Shown here: piece by piece, positions 42,332 to 49,414 of the stretch
How the letters are laid out: each line of letters begins with the position of its first letter
Numbering within the stretch: the stretch's first letter is position 1
Origin: Clostridiales bacterium
GTDB taxonomy: Bacteria > Bacillota > Clostridia > Lachnospirales > Lachnospiraceae
Direction of reading: 5' to 3'
Length of the DNA stretch: 64,000 nt
Assembly: GCA_018374355.1 (NCBI GenBank)
Contig: JAHAFI010000002.1
Location: 62,001-126,000, forward strand
Notes under the pieces: generated by a model
The model's database searches: none
Told to the model about the DNA's origin: nothing
What the model saw: the letters and a program-made list of their open reading frames with translations, nothing else
Made by a program: the position numbers and the translations under genes

Positions 42332-42746
42332 AGAATATTTGTCAGAATTGCAGACAATGAAAGTTAAAATAGAACAGCTTCGGGAACAAAGACAGATGTA
42401 TTTGGAAATGGCTACATCTATAACCGCACCTATTAACCCAGTGAGGGTTCAGACAAGCGGAATTGTTGACCAAGTAGGAAATAACACTTCTAAAGCGGCT
42501 GATTTGGCTGTACAGATTGATGAAGAAGTTGCAGTTCTTTTGGAAAAGCAGAATGAAATAATACATCAGATTCGAGAACTACACAATATAAAATATGTTC
42601 AGCTACTGTTCAAGGTGTATGTGCAGCTTAAAACAATCAAACAGGCGGCTACGGAAATCGGACACGCATACTATTACACGGTGGAATTGCATAAAAAGGC
42701 ACTTGCTGCCTTTGAAGAAAAGTATGCCGATATTTTGGCTATATAG
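42321..42746 (+). CDS. DUF1492-like putative late regulator
   Basis: The 141-residue protein is helical: KEYLSELQTMKVKIEQLREQRQMYLEM, an NPVRVQTSGIVDQVGN loop, and a C-terminal HTH-like part (KYVQLLFKVYVQLKTIKQAATEIGHAYYYTVELHKKAL). This is the layout of DUF1492/RinA-type phage regulators. It may control the satellite's late operon or sense the helper. Confidence 0.7.
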   Translation: MTAKEYLSELQTMKVKIEQLREQRQMYLEMATSITAPINPVRVQTSGIVDQVGNNTSKAADLAVQIDEEVAVLLEKQNEIIHQIRELHNIKYVQLLFKVYVQLKTIKQAATEIGHAYYYTVELHKKALAAFEEKYADILAI

Positions 42747-42753
42747 ACGATTT

Positions 42754-42790
42754 AAAGCATTAGTGATAATTTTATCATTAGTGCTTTTTT
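42754..42790 (+). terminator. Terminator of the satellite late operon
   Basis: A 14-position stem (42754-42767 with 42774-42787, two G-U pairs, loop AATTTT) runs into six T bases. Confidence 0.85.
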
Positions 42791-42916
42791 AATGCTTATA
42801 TGACGATTATATGAGTTGTCAAGTACAAGAAAAGCTGTTAATATAATGTTGGGAACAATCGTGTTACAGGGTGGCTTGACCTTCATTTTATTTTACATAG
42901 AATGGGGGTGGTGCTG

Positions 42917-43012
42917 ATGGACAATAAAAATCATTTTGATTTCAAAGACTTGATAGCTTTTGGTATGTTCATTTTAGCATTGCTGACATTCGTTTTTACG
43001 TTTTGTCGATAA
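42917..43012 (+). CDS. Putative holin-like toxin peptide (31 aa, type I toxin candidate)
   Basis: ATG 42917 sits 3 bases after a GGGGGTGGTGC box. The peptide is a polar start (DNKNHFDFKD), one membrane helix (LIAFGMFILALLTFVFTF) and a basic end. The IAFGxxxxALL core matches the small holin-like toxin family of Firmicutes. A long hairpin follows, as in type I toxin loci with an antisense RNA. It would stabilise the element or act in lysis. Confidence 0.6.
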   Translation: MDNKNHFDFKDLIAFGMFILALLTFVFTFCR

Positions 43013-43022
43013 TGTTTTAAAG

Positions 43023-43076
43023 CATAGAAAAACCACCCTCATAAACTTTGACCGGTTTAGGGTGGCATTTTCTATG
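43023..43076. ncRNA. Long hairpin after the toxin; possible antisense RNA locus
   Basis: CATAGAAAA and CCACCCT (43023-43039) pair with AGGGTGG and TTTTCTATG (43059-43076) across a short internal loop. In TxpA/RatA-type systems the 3' end of the toxin mRNA overlaps an antisense RNA. I found no clear - strand promoter, so the antisense part is inference. Confidence 0.45.
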
Positions 43077-43144
43077 TAACCTTTTGCTTGGTCAACCCCT
43101 TGTGGGCGGTTGTTCCTTTTCTATCTATAATATAACACGAAAGT

Positions 43145-43257
43145 TCAGTGTGTTCAATAGAAATTTCAGAGGAATAAAAGCGTATGGAATTTGATTTTAA
43201 AATGTTCAGCGTGCATAATAATACACATGGATTGAACTTCTTACACGTTGCTTACAG
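43145..43257 (+). repeat. Putative integrase arm sites, right end
   Basis: TTCAGTGTGTTCA (43145-43157), TTCAGCGTG (43205-43213) and the 21-base segment at 43237-43257 mirror, in direct orientation, the sequences at 34404-34468. All lie inside the right core copy. Confidence 0.55.
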
Positions 43258-43296
43258 AATAGTTGTTTTTCTTGATAAAATGGTATGTGTAAATTA

Positions 43297-43313
43297 TCCA
43301 AACGATAATTCAA
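43297..43313 (+). repeat. Putative attachment core, right copy
   Basis: TATCCAAACGATAATTC, identical to 34354-34370, 8943 bases away. Chromosomal terminators and a chromosomal-type gene follow directly. Confidence 0.65.
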
Positions 43314-43338
43314 GCAAATATCGAAAAAGAGCAACAGA

Positions 43339-43370
43339 CCCCGAAAACATTGTGTTTTCGGGGTTTTCTT
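43339..43370 (+). terminator. Terminator just outside the element
   Basis: CCCCGAAAAC (43339-43348) pairs with GTTTTCGGGG (43354-43363), followed by TTTTCTT. It presumably ended the chromosomal transcript into which the element inserted. Confidence 0.85.
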
Positions 43371-43429
43371 TATGTGCGCCTAGCGGCGCACATAAAACAA
43401 GGAGACACCTCGAATCGGGGTGTCTCCTT
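43371..43429 (-). terminator. Two strong hairpins ending the DUF4143 gene
   Basis: TATGTGCGCC/GGCGCACATA (43371-43380, 43385-43394) and an 11-bp stem (43399-43409 with 43419-43429). Read on the - strand the second is followed by TTGTTTTA, so it can terminate the leftward gene starting at 44665. Confidence 0.7.
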
Positions 43430-43453
43430 GCATAGAAGATAATTAAATTTGGG

Positions 43454-44665
43454 TTAGTATGCGGTACTCAGCAGAAAATCCGCAATATGCATGGTATGGA
43501 TACCTTCATAGTTGCCTCCGGCAAAAGCGTCGGTGGTAAGTACATATTTTGGATAATTGTCATGAATTTCAAGTAAACGTTCGTATTCTCGTTTCTGTGT
43601 CTTCTCGGCCTTTAATTCCTGTGTCACCTGAACATAGAGTTTTTCGTTTTGCTTCTCAGCAATAAAATCAATTTCTCCTTCTGGCGTTTTCCCGATATTG
43701 ACAGTATAGCCACGGCGGCAGAGTTCCAGATACACCACATTCTCAAGACTTGCTGCGACTGTATCAGAATTAAATCCAAGAACACTGTATCGCAGTGTTG
43801 TATCTGCAAGATAGAATTTTTCCTGTGTTTTCAGCAGTTCTTTTCCCTTGATATCATAACGGGAGCAGCGGTGCAGAAGATAGGCTTTCTCCAGCTTTTC
43901 CAGATAGCTGTATACGGTTTCATTGTCAATCTTCCGATTTTCTGATTTCAGATAATCAGAAATGGATTTTGCAGAGAAGGTATTTCCCACATTGTTGAAG
44001 GTATATTTTACAACCCGTTCCAGTTGATCCACCTTGCGAATCTGATTCCGCTTTACGATATCTGAAAAGATTGTGGAGTTATAAATATCCCGTACAATGG
44101 TATACACCTCATCATGGGAGTATTCCTGTAAATGTGTTGCCGGAAAGCCGCCCAGCCGGATGTAGTTTACTAGTTCTGTTTTGGGGTCATCCGGTTCTGC
44201 ATATTGTGATTTGAATGTGAGGTATTCAGCAAAGGACAGTGTGTAAATACGGAATGCAATGTACCGTCCGGTCAGATAGGTGGAAATTTCGGAAGACATC
44301 ATACGGGAGTTAGAACCTGTCACATAGATATCCACATCATAATCCGAAGCCAGAGAGTTCACAGCTTTTTCCCAGCCTGTAATTTCCTGCACCTCGTCTA
44401 AGAGCAGGTAGGTTTTCCCATCTGGTACAAGTCGTCCTTTCAGTTCTGTAAACATCTGCTTTGCAGTCATATCTTCGTATTCCATTGAATCAAAACGATA
44501 GCTGACAATCCGTTCATCAGGAATGCCTTTTTCCTTGCGGAGTTTTTCCATAATCATTTTCAGAATGGTAGATTTTCCGCAGCGGCGCACACCGGTCAGG
44601 ATTTTTACAAACGGTGTATCCACATACGCCATGATCTTATCTACATACATTGGTCTTTCAATCAT
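43454..44665 (-). CDS. AAA ATPase with DUF4143 domain
   Basis: The 403-residue protein has an N-terminal AAA_14 domain (Walker A ILTGVRRCGKSTILKM, Walker B YLLLDEVQEI, sensor VYVTGSNSRMMSSEISTYLTGR) and a C-terminal DUF4143 domain with a PD-(D/E)XK-like end (GEIDFIAEKQNEKLYVQVTQEL). Such genes are common singletons in gut Firmicutes and Bacteroidetes. Their role is uncertain, with defence or mobile-element links proposed. It is convergent with the satellite. Confidence 0.9.
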   Translation of the reverse strand: MIERPMYVDKIMAYVDTPFVKILTGVRRCGKSTILKMIMEKLRKEKGIPDERIVSYRFDSMEYEDMTAKQMFTELKGRLVPDGKTYLLLDEVQEITGWEKAVNSLASDYDVDIYVTGSNSRMMSSEISTYLTGRYIAFRIYTLSFAEYLTFKSQYAEPDDPKTELVNYIRLGGFPATHLQEYSHDEVYTIVRDIYNSTIFSDIVKRNQIRKVDQLERVVKYTFNNVGNTFSAKSISDYLKSENRKIDNETVYSYLEKLEKAYLLHRCSRYDIKGKELLKTQEKFYLADTTLRYSVLGFNSDTVAASLENVVYLELCRRGYTVNIGKTPEGEIDFIAEKQNEKLYVQVTQELKAEKTQKREYERLLEIHDNYPKYVLTTDAFAGGNYEGIHTMHIADFLLSTAY

Positions 44666-44867
44666 TGTGTCACCTCCATCTGTAAATTATTATATCGCAA
44701 CAGTATGCGAAAATCAATAAGTTTTGCGGTTATAACCGGAAAAATATTTCGACAGTTCGCTATGAAGCGCAACGGAGCTGAGCGGTTCGCTGACTGCGCA
44801 TGTTAGAAATCCCTTACTTCCGGGGTGATCGGGGAAAAATTCGGAGGAACCATAGATTTAAGTAAGT
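44666..44867. other. Intergenic region upstream of the DUF4143 gene
   Basis: No gene is seen. The stretch contains the leftward start signals of the ATPase gene and, further right, low-similarity debris leading into the mazF remnant. Confidence 0.4.
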
Positions 44868-45074
44868 GCTGGTGACAATAGTTTTTTACCGGTCGGCTCC
44901 CAGCAGGGCGGCGTAAGACCAGTAGTGGTGTGCCAGAACGATGTCGGAAATCATTATGCACCGACCATTACATTAGCACCAATAACCACTAAGATGTTGC
45001 CCTCTATGCCGGAGCCCATCAGGAACTTGCTTATAGATTCTATGGAAAGTTTACTTGACATTTTGCCTTTTTAG
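44868..45074 (+). pseudogene. Remnant of a MazF/PemK toxin gene
   Basis: Reading from about 44871 gives [41 protein letters not shown] in sections. This matches the MazF core VGSEQGGVRPVLVIQNDxGN...SPTVIVAAITSQ. The N-terminus is missing (stop just upstream) and after ITTKM the frame runs into unrelated sequence ending at TAG 45072-45074. The end overlaps the next gene's promoter. It is a dead fragment. Confidence 0.75.
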
Positions 45075-45108
45075 ATTATAATAAAATCATGGAAAGCAAA
45101 CTTTCCAT
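45040..45108 (+). promoter_or_regulatory. Consensus promoter with dyad operator for the XRE gene
   Basis: TTGACA (45055-45060), 16 bases, TATAAT (45077-45082). A perfect dyad ATGGAAAG-CAAA-CTTTCCAT (45089-45108) lies at the expected start of transcription, and a related TATGGAAAGTTTAC lies just upstream of the -35. Both suggest autoregulation by the XRE protein. Confidence 0.8.
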
Positions 45109-45124
45109 AGAGAGGAGGAATATC

Positions 45125-45328
45125 GTGAAAAACCGTTTGGAAGAAATACGGAAGGAACGCGGAATCAAACAGGAAGACCTTGCCGCCGCATTAGAAGTCT
45201 CACGGCAGACAATCGGTTCTCTTGAGAATGGACGATACAATCCTTCCATCATTCTGGCCTTTAAGATTGCACGGTATTTTGAAATGAGCATTGAGGACAT
45301 TTTTATCTACGAGGAGGAACGGCAATGA
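45125..45328 (+). CDS. XRE-family transcriptional regulator (67 aa)
   Basis: The start is GTG 45125 behind AGGAGG. An in-frame ATG at 45089 lies inside the operator at the transcription start. The peptide KNRLEEIRKERGIKQEDLAAALEVSRQTIGSLENGRYNPSIILAFKIARYFEMSIEDIF is a compact helix-turn-helix of the type paired with membrane proteins and ABC exporters. It overlaps the next gene by four bases. Confidence 0.85.
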   Translation: MKNRLEEIRKERGIKQEDLAAALEVSRQTIGSLENGRYNPSIILAFKIARYFEMSIEDIFIYEEERQ

Positions 45329-45747
45329 AGATGAGAAGCAAAACAAAGGGATACCTGCTGCTGCTGATTCTTGGTGTGCTGATACTGACAGGCGATATTG
45401 TATGCAAGGAATTTCTTTCGGAACATGCAGAAGGGATATTAAGCGCTGTGGGAAGTATGGTGCTGGGGATTGGTGTGGCCAAATTTTTTTCCAGCCGCAT
45501 GGAAGAAAAGCATCCTCAGCAGATGAAACAAAATCAGATCGAGGTCAATGATGAGCGCAATGTGATGATCAGACATCGGGCGCAGGCGCTTTCCGGTCTG
45601 GTACTACAGTGGGGGATTTTGACCGTGGCATGGATGTGTATATTATTGGACGGCCCTCTTTGGATGATCCTGACAGGAACGGGAGCGTTTCTTGGGAAAA
45701 CAATTGTGGAAATCGTTTTGATGGCTTACTACGAAAATAAAATGTGA
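45325..45747 (+). CDS. Small membrane protein (about four TM, 140 aa)
   Basis: Hydrophobic segments lie at GYLLLLILGVLILTGDIV, ILSAVGSMVLGIGVAKFF, LVLQWGILTVAWMCILL and PLWMILTGTGAFLGKTIVEIVLMAYY. A charged loop between segments 2 and 3 has NDERNVMIRHRAQ. Such proteins commonly follow a small XRE regulator in Firmicutes. It is probably cotranscribed with the ABC transporter. Confidence 0.7.
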   Translation: MKMRSKTKGYLLLLILGVLILTGDIVCKEFLSEHAEGILSAVGSMVLGIGVAKFFSSRMEEKHPQQMKQNQIEVNDERNVMIRHRAQALSGLVLQWGILTVAWMCILLDGPLWMILTGTGAFLGKTIVEIVLMAYYENKM

Positions 45748-45760
45748 CGGAGGAAACCTT

Positions 45761-46468
45761 ATGAGATTTGTCATCGAACACTTATCAAAAAGCTTTGAAA
45801 AGAAAGAAGTTCTCAGAGACATAGATTTTACCTTTGAGGAAGGAAAAATCTATGGTCTGCTGGGCAGAAACGGAGCAGGTAAAACAACGCTGTTCAACTG
45901 TATCAACCGCGATATGAAGGCGGACAATGGCCGCTTTTATCTGGAGCAGGAGGACTCCCGCCGTGAAGTCACAGCGGAGGACATCGGTTATGTACTCTCT
46001 GCACCTACCGTTCCCGAGTTTTTGACAGGCAGGGAGTTTCTGAAATTTTTTATGGATATCAACGAAAAATCCATTGAAAATTCTAAAAGCATCGACGAGT
46101 ATTTTGCATATATGAGCATTGGGGAGGAAGACCGGGATAAGCTTCTAAAGGATTATTCCCACGGCATGAAAAATAAGATGCAGATGCTCATAAACATCAT
46201 TGCCCAGCCGAATATTTTACTGCTGGATGAGCCTCTGACTTCTCTGGATGTGGTGGTAGCAGAGGAGATGAAGCAGCTTCTCCGTTCCCTGAAACAGAAT
46301 CGTATCACCATATTTTCCACACACCTGATGGATCTGGCTCTGGATCTTTGCGACGAAATCGTGCTTCTCAGTCACGGCGAGCTGGAGGTTGTAGAGAAAA
46401 CAGATTTGGACAGCAGGGAGTTTAAGGAAAAAATCATTGCGGCGCTGCGGGAGGAAGGAAATGAATAA
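45761..46468 (+). CDS. ABC transporter ATP-binding protein
   Basis: The 235-residue ATPase has Walker A (GLLGRNGAGKTTLFNCI), a Q-loop region, a degenerate signature (LKDYSHGMKNKMQML in place of LSGGQ), Walker B (ILLLDEPLTSLD) and the H-loop (IFSTHLMDLA). It pairs with the overlapping permease gene. The family includes antimicrobial-peptide and small-molecule exporters. Confidence 0.9.
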   Translation: MRFVIEHLSKSFEKKEVLRDIDFTFEEGKIYGLLGRNGAGKTTLFNCINRDMKADNGRFYLEQEDSRREVTAEDIGYVLSAPTVPEFLTGREFLKFFMDINEKSIENSKSIDEYFAYMSIGEEDRDKLLKDYSHGMKNKMQMLINIIAQPNILLLDEPLTSLDVVVAEEMKQLLRSLKQNRITIFSTHLMDLALDLCDEIVLLSHGELEVVEKTDLDSREFKEKIIAALREEGNE

Positions 46469-48032
46469 AACGCTCAGAATATCATTTTCCCTGAAAAATA
46501 CATACCGTGTCAATGGCATCTTGTTTTCGCTAAAACAGATTCCGCTGGTGAAAAAACTGCTTCCGGCATCGCTTTATCGGGTAAGAGGATTGAAGCTGTT
46601 TGCCAATGTACTGTCGGTGGTGTGGGAAATCCTTTCCGTATTTCTCGGAAAGTTCCTTTACTTTTGCACCATGGTATGCGGCATTCCCCTCCTGTATCAG
46701 AAATTGCCGGCGGATCAGGTATTTCTTCATATTCTGCTGTTTTTAACGGTCATCGGCGGATTTATGAATACGAATCTTTTCAATCCTACAAAAGATAAAT
46801 ACTATGCAATGATCCTCATGCGGATGGATGCAAAAAAATACACACTGGTCAATTACACTTATGCCATGATAAAAGTGGTCATCGGTTTTCTTCCCTTTAC
46901 CATACTGTTCGGAAGGGGAAGTAAGCTTCCGCTATGGCTTTGCCTCCTGCTTCCATTTTCCATCGCAGGTGTCAAACTGACGATTGCCGCCGCCTCTCTC
47001 TGGGATTATGAAAAAAGAGGGCTGGCATATAATGAAAACCGGCTCACAAAATGGTTATGGTCATGGGCGGCGGTTCTTTTAGGGGCGGCCTATGGATTTC
47101 CGGCTTTTGGATTTGCACTGCCGGACGCGATATCCATTCTTGTCTTTCTGGCCTTCCTTCCTCTTGGCGGGGTGAGCATATGGAAAATTGCGACCTTCAG
47201 GGATTACCGGGCAATTAATCAGGAGCTTCTGGCAGGACTTACGAATCAGATGGATGATGCGGCTGCGATTGTCAAGAAAGCAAATGAAAAAAGAATATCT
47301 GCGGATACTTCCATCACCAGCAGCCGAAAAGGGTTTGAATATCTCAATGAGCTCTTCATCAAGCGCCATAAGAAGATTCTTTGGAACTCCACTAAGAAAA
47401 TTTCGTATGTCTGCGGTATGCTTGTGATCGGAATACAGTTATTTATATATCTGAAACCGGAAGTGAAACCGAATCTTAACGAAATGATTCTGACATGGCT
47501 GCCATATTTTTTATTTATTATGTATGCGATCAACCGGGGGACGAATTTTACGCAGGCGTTGTTTCTGAACTGCGATCACAGCCTGCTGACCTACTCATTT
47601 TTCAAACAGCCGGATTTTGTACTGAAATTATTCCGGATTCGGCTTCGCGAGATTATGAAGATCAATGCAGTTCCTGCGCTGGTGATCGGCGGAGGGCTGG
47701 CGCTTACGCTTTATACAAGCGGGGGAACCGATGATCCTTTAAATTATGTCATATTGGTGATCTCCATACTGTGTATGAGCCTGTTTTTTTCGGTGCATTA
47801 TCTGACGATTTACTATCTGCTCCAGCCCTACAATGCGGGAACGGAGATGAAGAGCGGCACTTACCGTATAGTGCTTAGTGCAACGTATTTGATTTGTTTC
47901 TTTATGATGCAGCAGCGGATGCCGATACTGATTTTCGGTATTATGACGATTGTGTTTTGCGTAGTTTACTGTATCGTGGCAAGTGTTCTTGTGTATCGGC
48001 TGGCGCCGAAGACGTTTAAAATACGCACATAA
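46461..48032 (+). CDS. ABC-2-type permease
   Basis: ATG 46461 overlaps the ATPase gene by eight bases and follows GGAGGAAGG. The 523-residue protein has about ten membrane segments in two groups (for example LHILLFLTVIGGFMNTNLF and LNYVILVISILCMSLFFSVHYLTIYYLL) with a long cytoplasmic loop between. It forms an exporter with the upstream ATPase. Substrate unknown. Confidence 0.8.
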   Translation: MNKTLRISFSLKNTYRVNGILFSLKQIPLVKKLLPASLYRVRGLKLFANVLSVVWEILSVFLGKFLYFCTMVCGIPLLYQKLPADQVFLHILLFLTVIGGFMNTNLFNPTKDKYYAMILMRMDAKKYTLVNYTYAMIKVVIGFLPFTILFGRGSKLPLWLCLLLPFSIAGVKLTIAAASLWDYEKRGLAYNENRLTKWLWSWAAVLLGAAYGFPAFGFALPDAISILVFLAFLPLGGVSIWKIATFRDYRAINQELLAGLTNQMDDAAAIVKKANEKRISADTSITSSRKGFEYLNELFIKRHKKILWNSTKKISYVCGMLVIGIQLFIYLKPEVKPNLNEMILTWLPYFLFIMYAINRGTNFTQALFLNCDHSLLTYSFFKQPDFVLKLFRIRLREIMKINAVPALVIGGGLALTLYTSGGTDDPLNYVILVISILCMSLFFSVHYLTIYYLLQPYNAGTEMKSGTYRIVLSATYLICFFMMQQRMPILIFGIMTIVFCVVYCIVASVLVYRLAPKTFKIRT

Positions 48033-48123
48033 AGGAAAGAAGAACTTCTCGTTCTTGATTTTTCTCTGAAAGGTCTATAAAATAATACCAAAATACAGAT
48101 AAAAGCTACGGGGGAGGCAGAGA

Positions 48124-48429
48124 ATGGATAACGAAAAAAATGGTTTACTGGATTTCATGAAGGATGTGCAGGAAGAGCCTGAACTGCGCAGGATGGCAGA
48201 GGAATTATTAAAAAAGATGCAGTCAGCAGGCTGGTCGCATCCCGTCTTTTGTGCAGAAATGCTGAAAATCGCCCGCCAGAAAGGATACCGGGTTACACCG
48301 GAGGAAGTGGCAAAGCTTCGGGCAGAGAAAGAAGGCTATGCACAGTCCCAAGGGGTGAGCGAGGGAAAAGGAAGATGCTGGCCGTTTGATTACTCCTACT
48401 ATGTTACACATAATGCAAATAAAAAATAA
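48124..48429 (+). CDS. Nif11-like leader-domain small protein (101 aa)
   Basis: ATG 48124 follows GGGGGAGGCAG. Residues 8-75 (LLDFMKDVQEEPELRRMAEELL, FCAEMLKIARQKGYRVTPEEVAKL) follow the helical Nif11 pattern used as leader peptides of some ribosomal peptide precursors. The tail (GVSEGKGRCWPFDYSYY) is polar-aromatic with a single Cys. An ABC exporter lies just upstream, but no modifying enzyme is in the window. It may be a peptide precursor or a plain regulatory protein. Confidence 0.5.
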   Translation: MDNEKNGLLDFMKDVQEEPELRRMAEELLKKMQSAGWSHPVFCAEMLKIARQKGYRVTPEEVAKLRAEKEGYAQSQGVSEGKGRCWPFDYSYYVTHNANKK

Positions 48430-48432
48430 CTA

Positions 48433-48463
48433 TTGACCTTTCCGCAGCGTCAACTGATACACT
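48433..48463 (+). promoter_or_regulatory. MerR-type promoter with long spacer and dyad
   Basis: TTGACC (48433-48438) and TACACT (48458-48463) are separated by 19 bases. TTGAC/GTCAA arms (48433-48437, 48449-48453) form a dyad in the spacer. This is the classic MerR-family operator-promoter, so the downstream gene is likely self-activated. Confidence 0.75.
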
Positions 48464-48492
48464 GGTTTTACAGAAAGAAAGGAGTGAGAAAT

Positions 48493-49248
48493 ATGGAATA
48501 CACCATTCGCCAACTGGCAGATCTGGCAGGTATCAGCACCAGAACCCTGCGCTACTATGATGAGACCGGACTTTTGCATCCCAGTCGTGTCAGTGATTCC
48601 GGCTACCGCTACTACGGTGAGAAGGAGGTCAGTCTTCTGCAGCAGATTCTTTTTTACCGGGAACGGGATCTGGGACTGGAGGTAATTCAAAAGATTATTC
48701 ACCAGCCGGATTTTGATGTGGAGAAAGCGCTGGAAGAACATCTGGAAGCGCTGCTGGCGAAGCAGGAACATATTTTGTCGCTGATTCAGACTGTGAAACT
48801 TACATTAGCTGACAGGAAAGGAGAATATGTGATGGATGACAAGATGAAATTTGAAGCATTCAAGAAAAAAACAGTGGAAGAAAATGAGAAGACTTACGGA
48901 AAGGAAGCGCGGGAAAGGTACGGAGATCAGGCGGTAGACGAATCCAACCGAAAGCTTCTGGGCATGACAGAAGCAGATTACGAGCGTTTCAAAGACATGG
49001 AACATGAGGTTCTCAGACAGTTGGAAGAGGCCGTGAAAAATGGAAGCTCTCCGGAAAGTGAGACGGGAAAACGGATCGTGCTCCTTCACAAGAACTGGCT
49101 GGGCTTCACATGGAAGGAGTATTCCGCCAATGCACACAAAGGGCTGGCTGAGATGTATCTGGCAGACGAACGCTTTCAGGCGTATTATGACAGAAATGTG
49201 GCAGGGTGCGCGAAGTTTCTGGTAGAAGCAGTGAGATCTTGGGCATAA
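48493..49248 (+). CDS. MerR-family regulator with TipAS effector domain
   Basis: The 251-residue protein has a MerR DNA-binding domain (YTIRQLADLAGISTRTLRYYDETGLLHPSRVSDSGYRYY), a dimerisation coiled coil (EEHLEALLAKQEHILSLIQ) and a TipAS-type globin-like ligand domain (DKMKFEAFKKKTVEENEKTYG to the end). ATG 48493 follows AAAGGAGTGAG. TipA-type proteins bind peptide antibiotics, which fits the neighbouring ABC exporter. Confidence 0.88.
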   Translation: MEYTIRQLADLAGISTRTLRYYDETGLLHPSRVSDSGYRYYGEKEVSLLQQILFYRERDLGLEVIQKIIHQPDFDVEKALEEHLEALLAKQEHILSLIQTVKLTLADRKGEYVMDDKMKFEAFKKKTVEENEKTYGKEARERYGDQAVDESNRKLLGMTEADYERFKDMEHEVLRQLEEAVKNGSSPESETGKRIVLLHKNWLGFTWKEYSANAHKGLAEMYLADERFQAYYDRNVAGCAKFLVEAVRSWA

Positions 49249-49328
49249 CCAAGGTAAGAAAGTAAGAAGGGGGTGCCGCAAAATTACCAAATTAGATAAT
49301 TGACCGGCAGCCTCGCTCTATGCAAATG

Positions 49329-49377
49329 AAAAATCGGGAAGAAATCTTAGATTGTGGATTTCTTCCCGATTTTTTTC
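49329..49377. terminator. Bidirectional terminator between convergent regulators
   Basis: An 18-bp perfect stem (49329-49346 with 49357-49374, loop of ten bases) is flanked by an A-run on the left and a T-run on the right, so it can stop the MerR gene (+) and the GntR-type gene (-). Confidence 0.9.
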
Positions 49378-49414
49378 TTTTGGAAAAACACTTTCGAACC
49401 ATACATCTAAAACA

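Noticed and set aside
34448..43257. The 21-bp repeat as the attachment core of the satellite
   Set aside because: It is longer than the 17-bp repeat, but it lies inside both 17-bp copies and beside further repeated motifs, as arm sites do. I cannot exclude it, so it is mentioned as the rival model.
43184..43435. Open frame of 83 codons across the right attachment region
   Set aside because: It runs through arm repeats, the core and terminator hairpins, has poor composition and no ribosome binding site.
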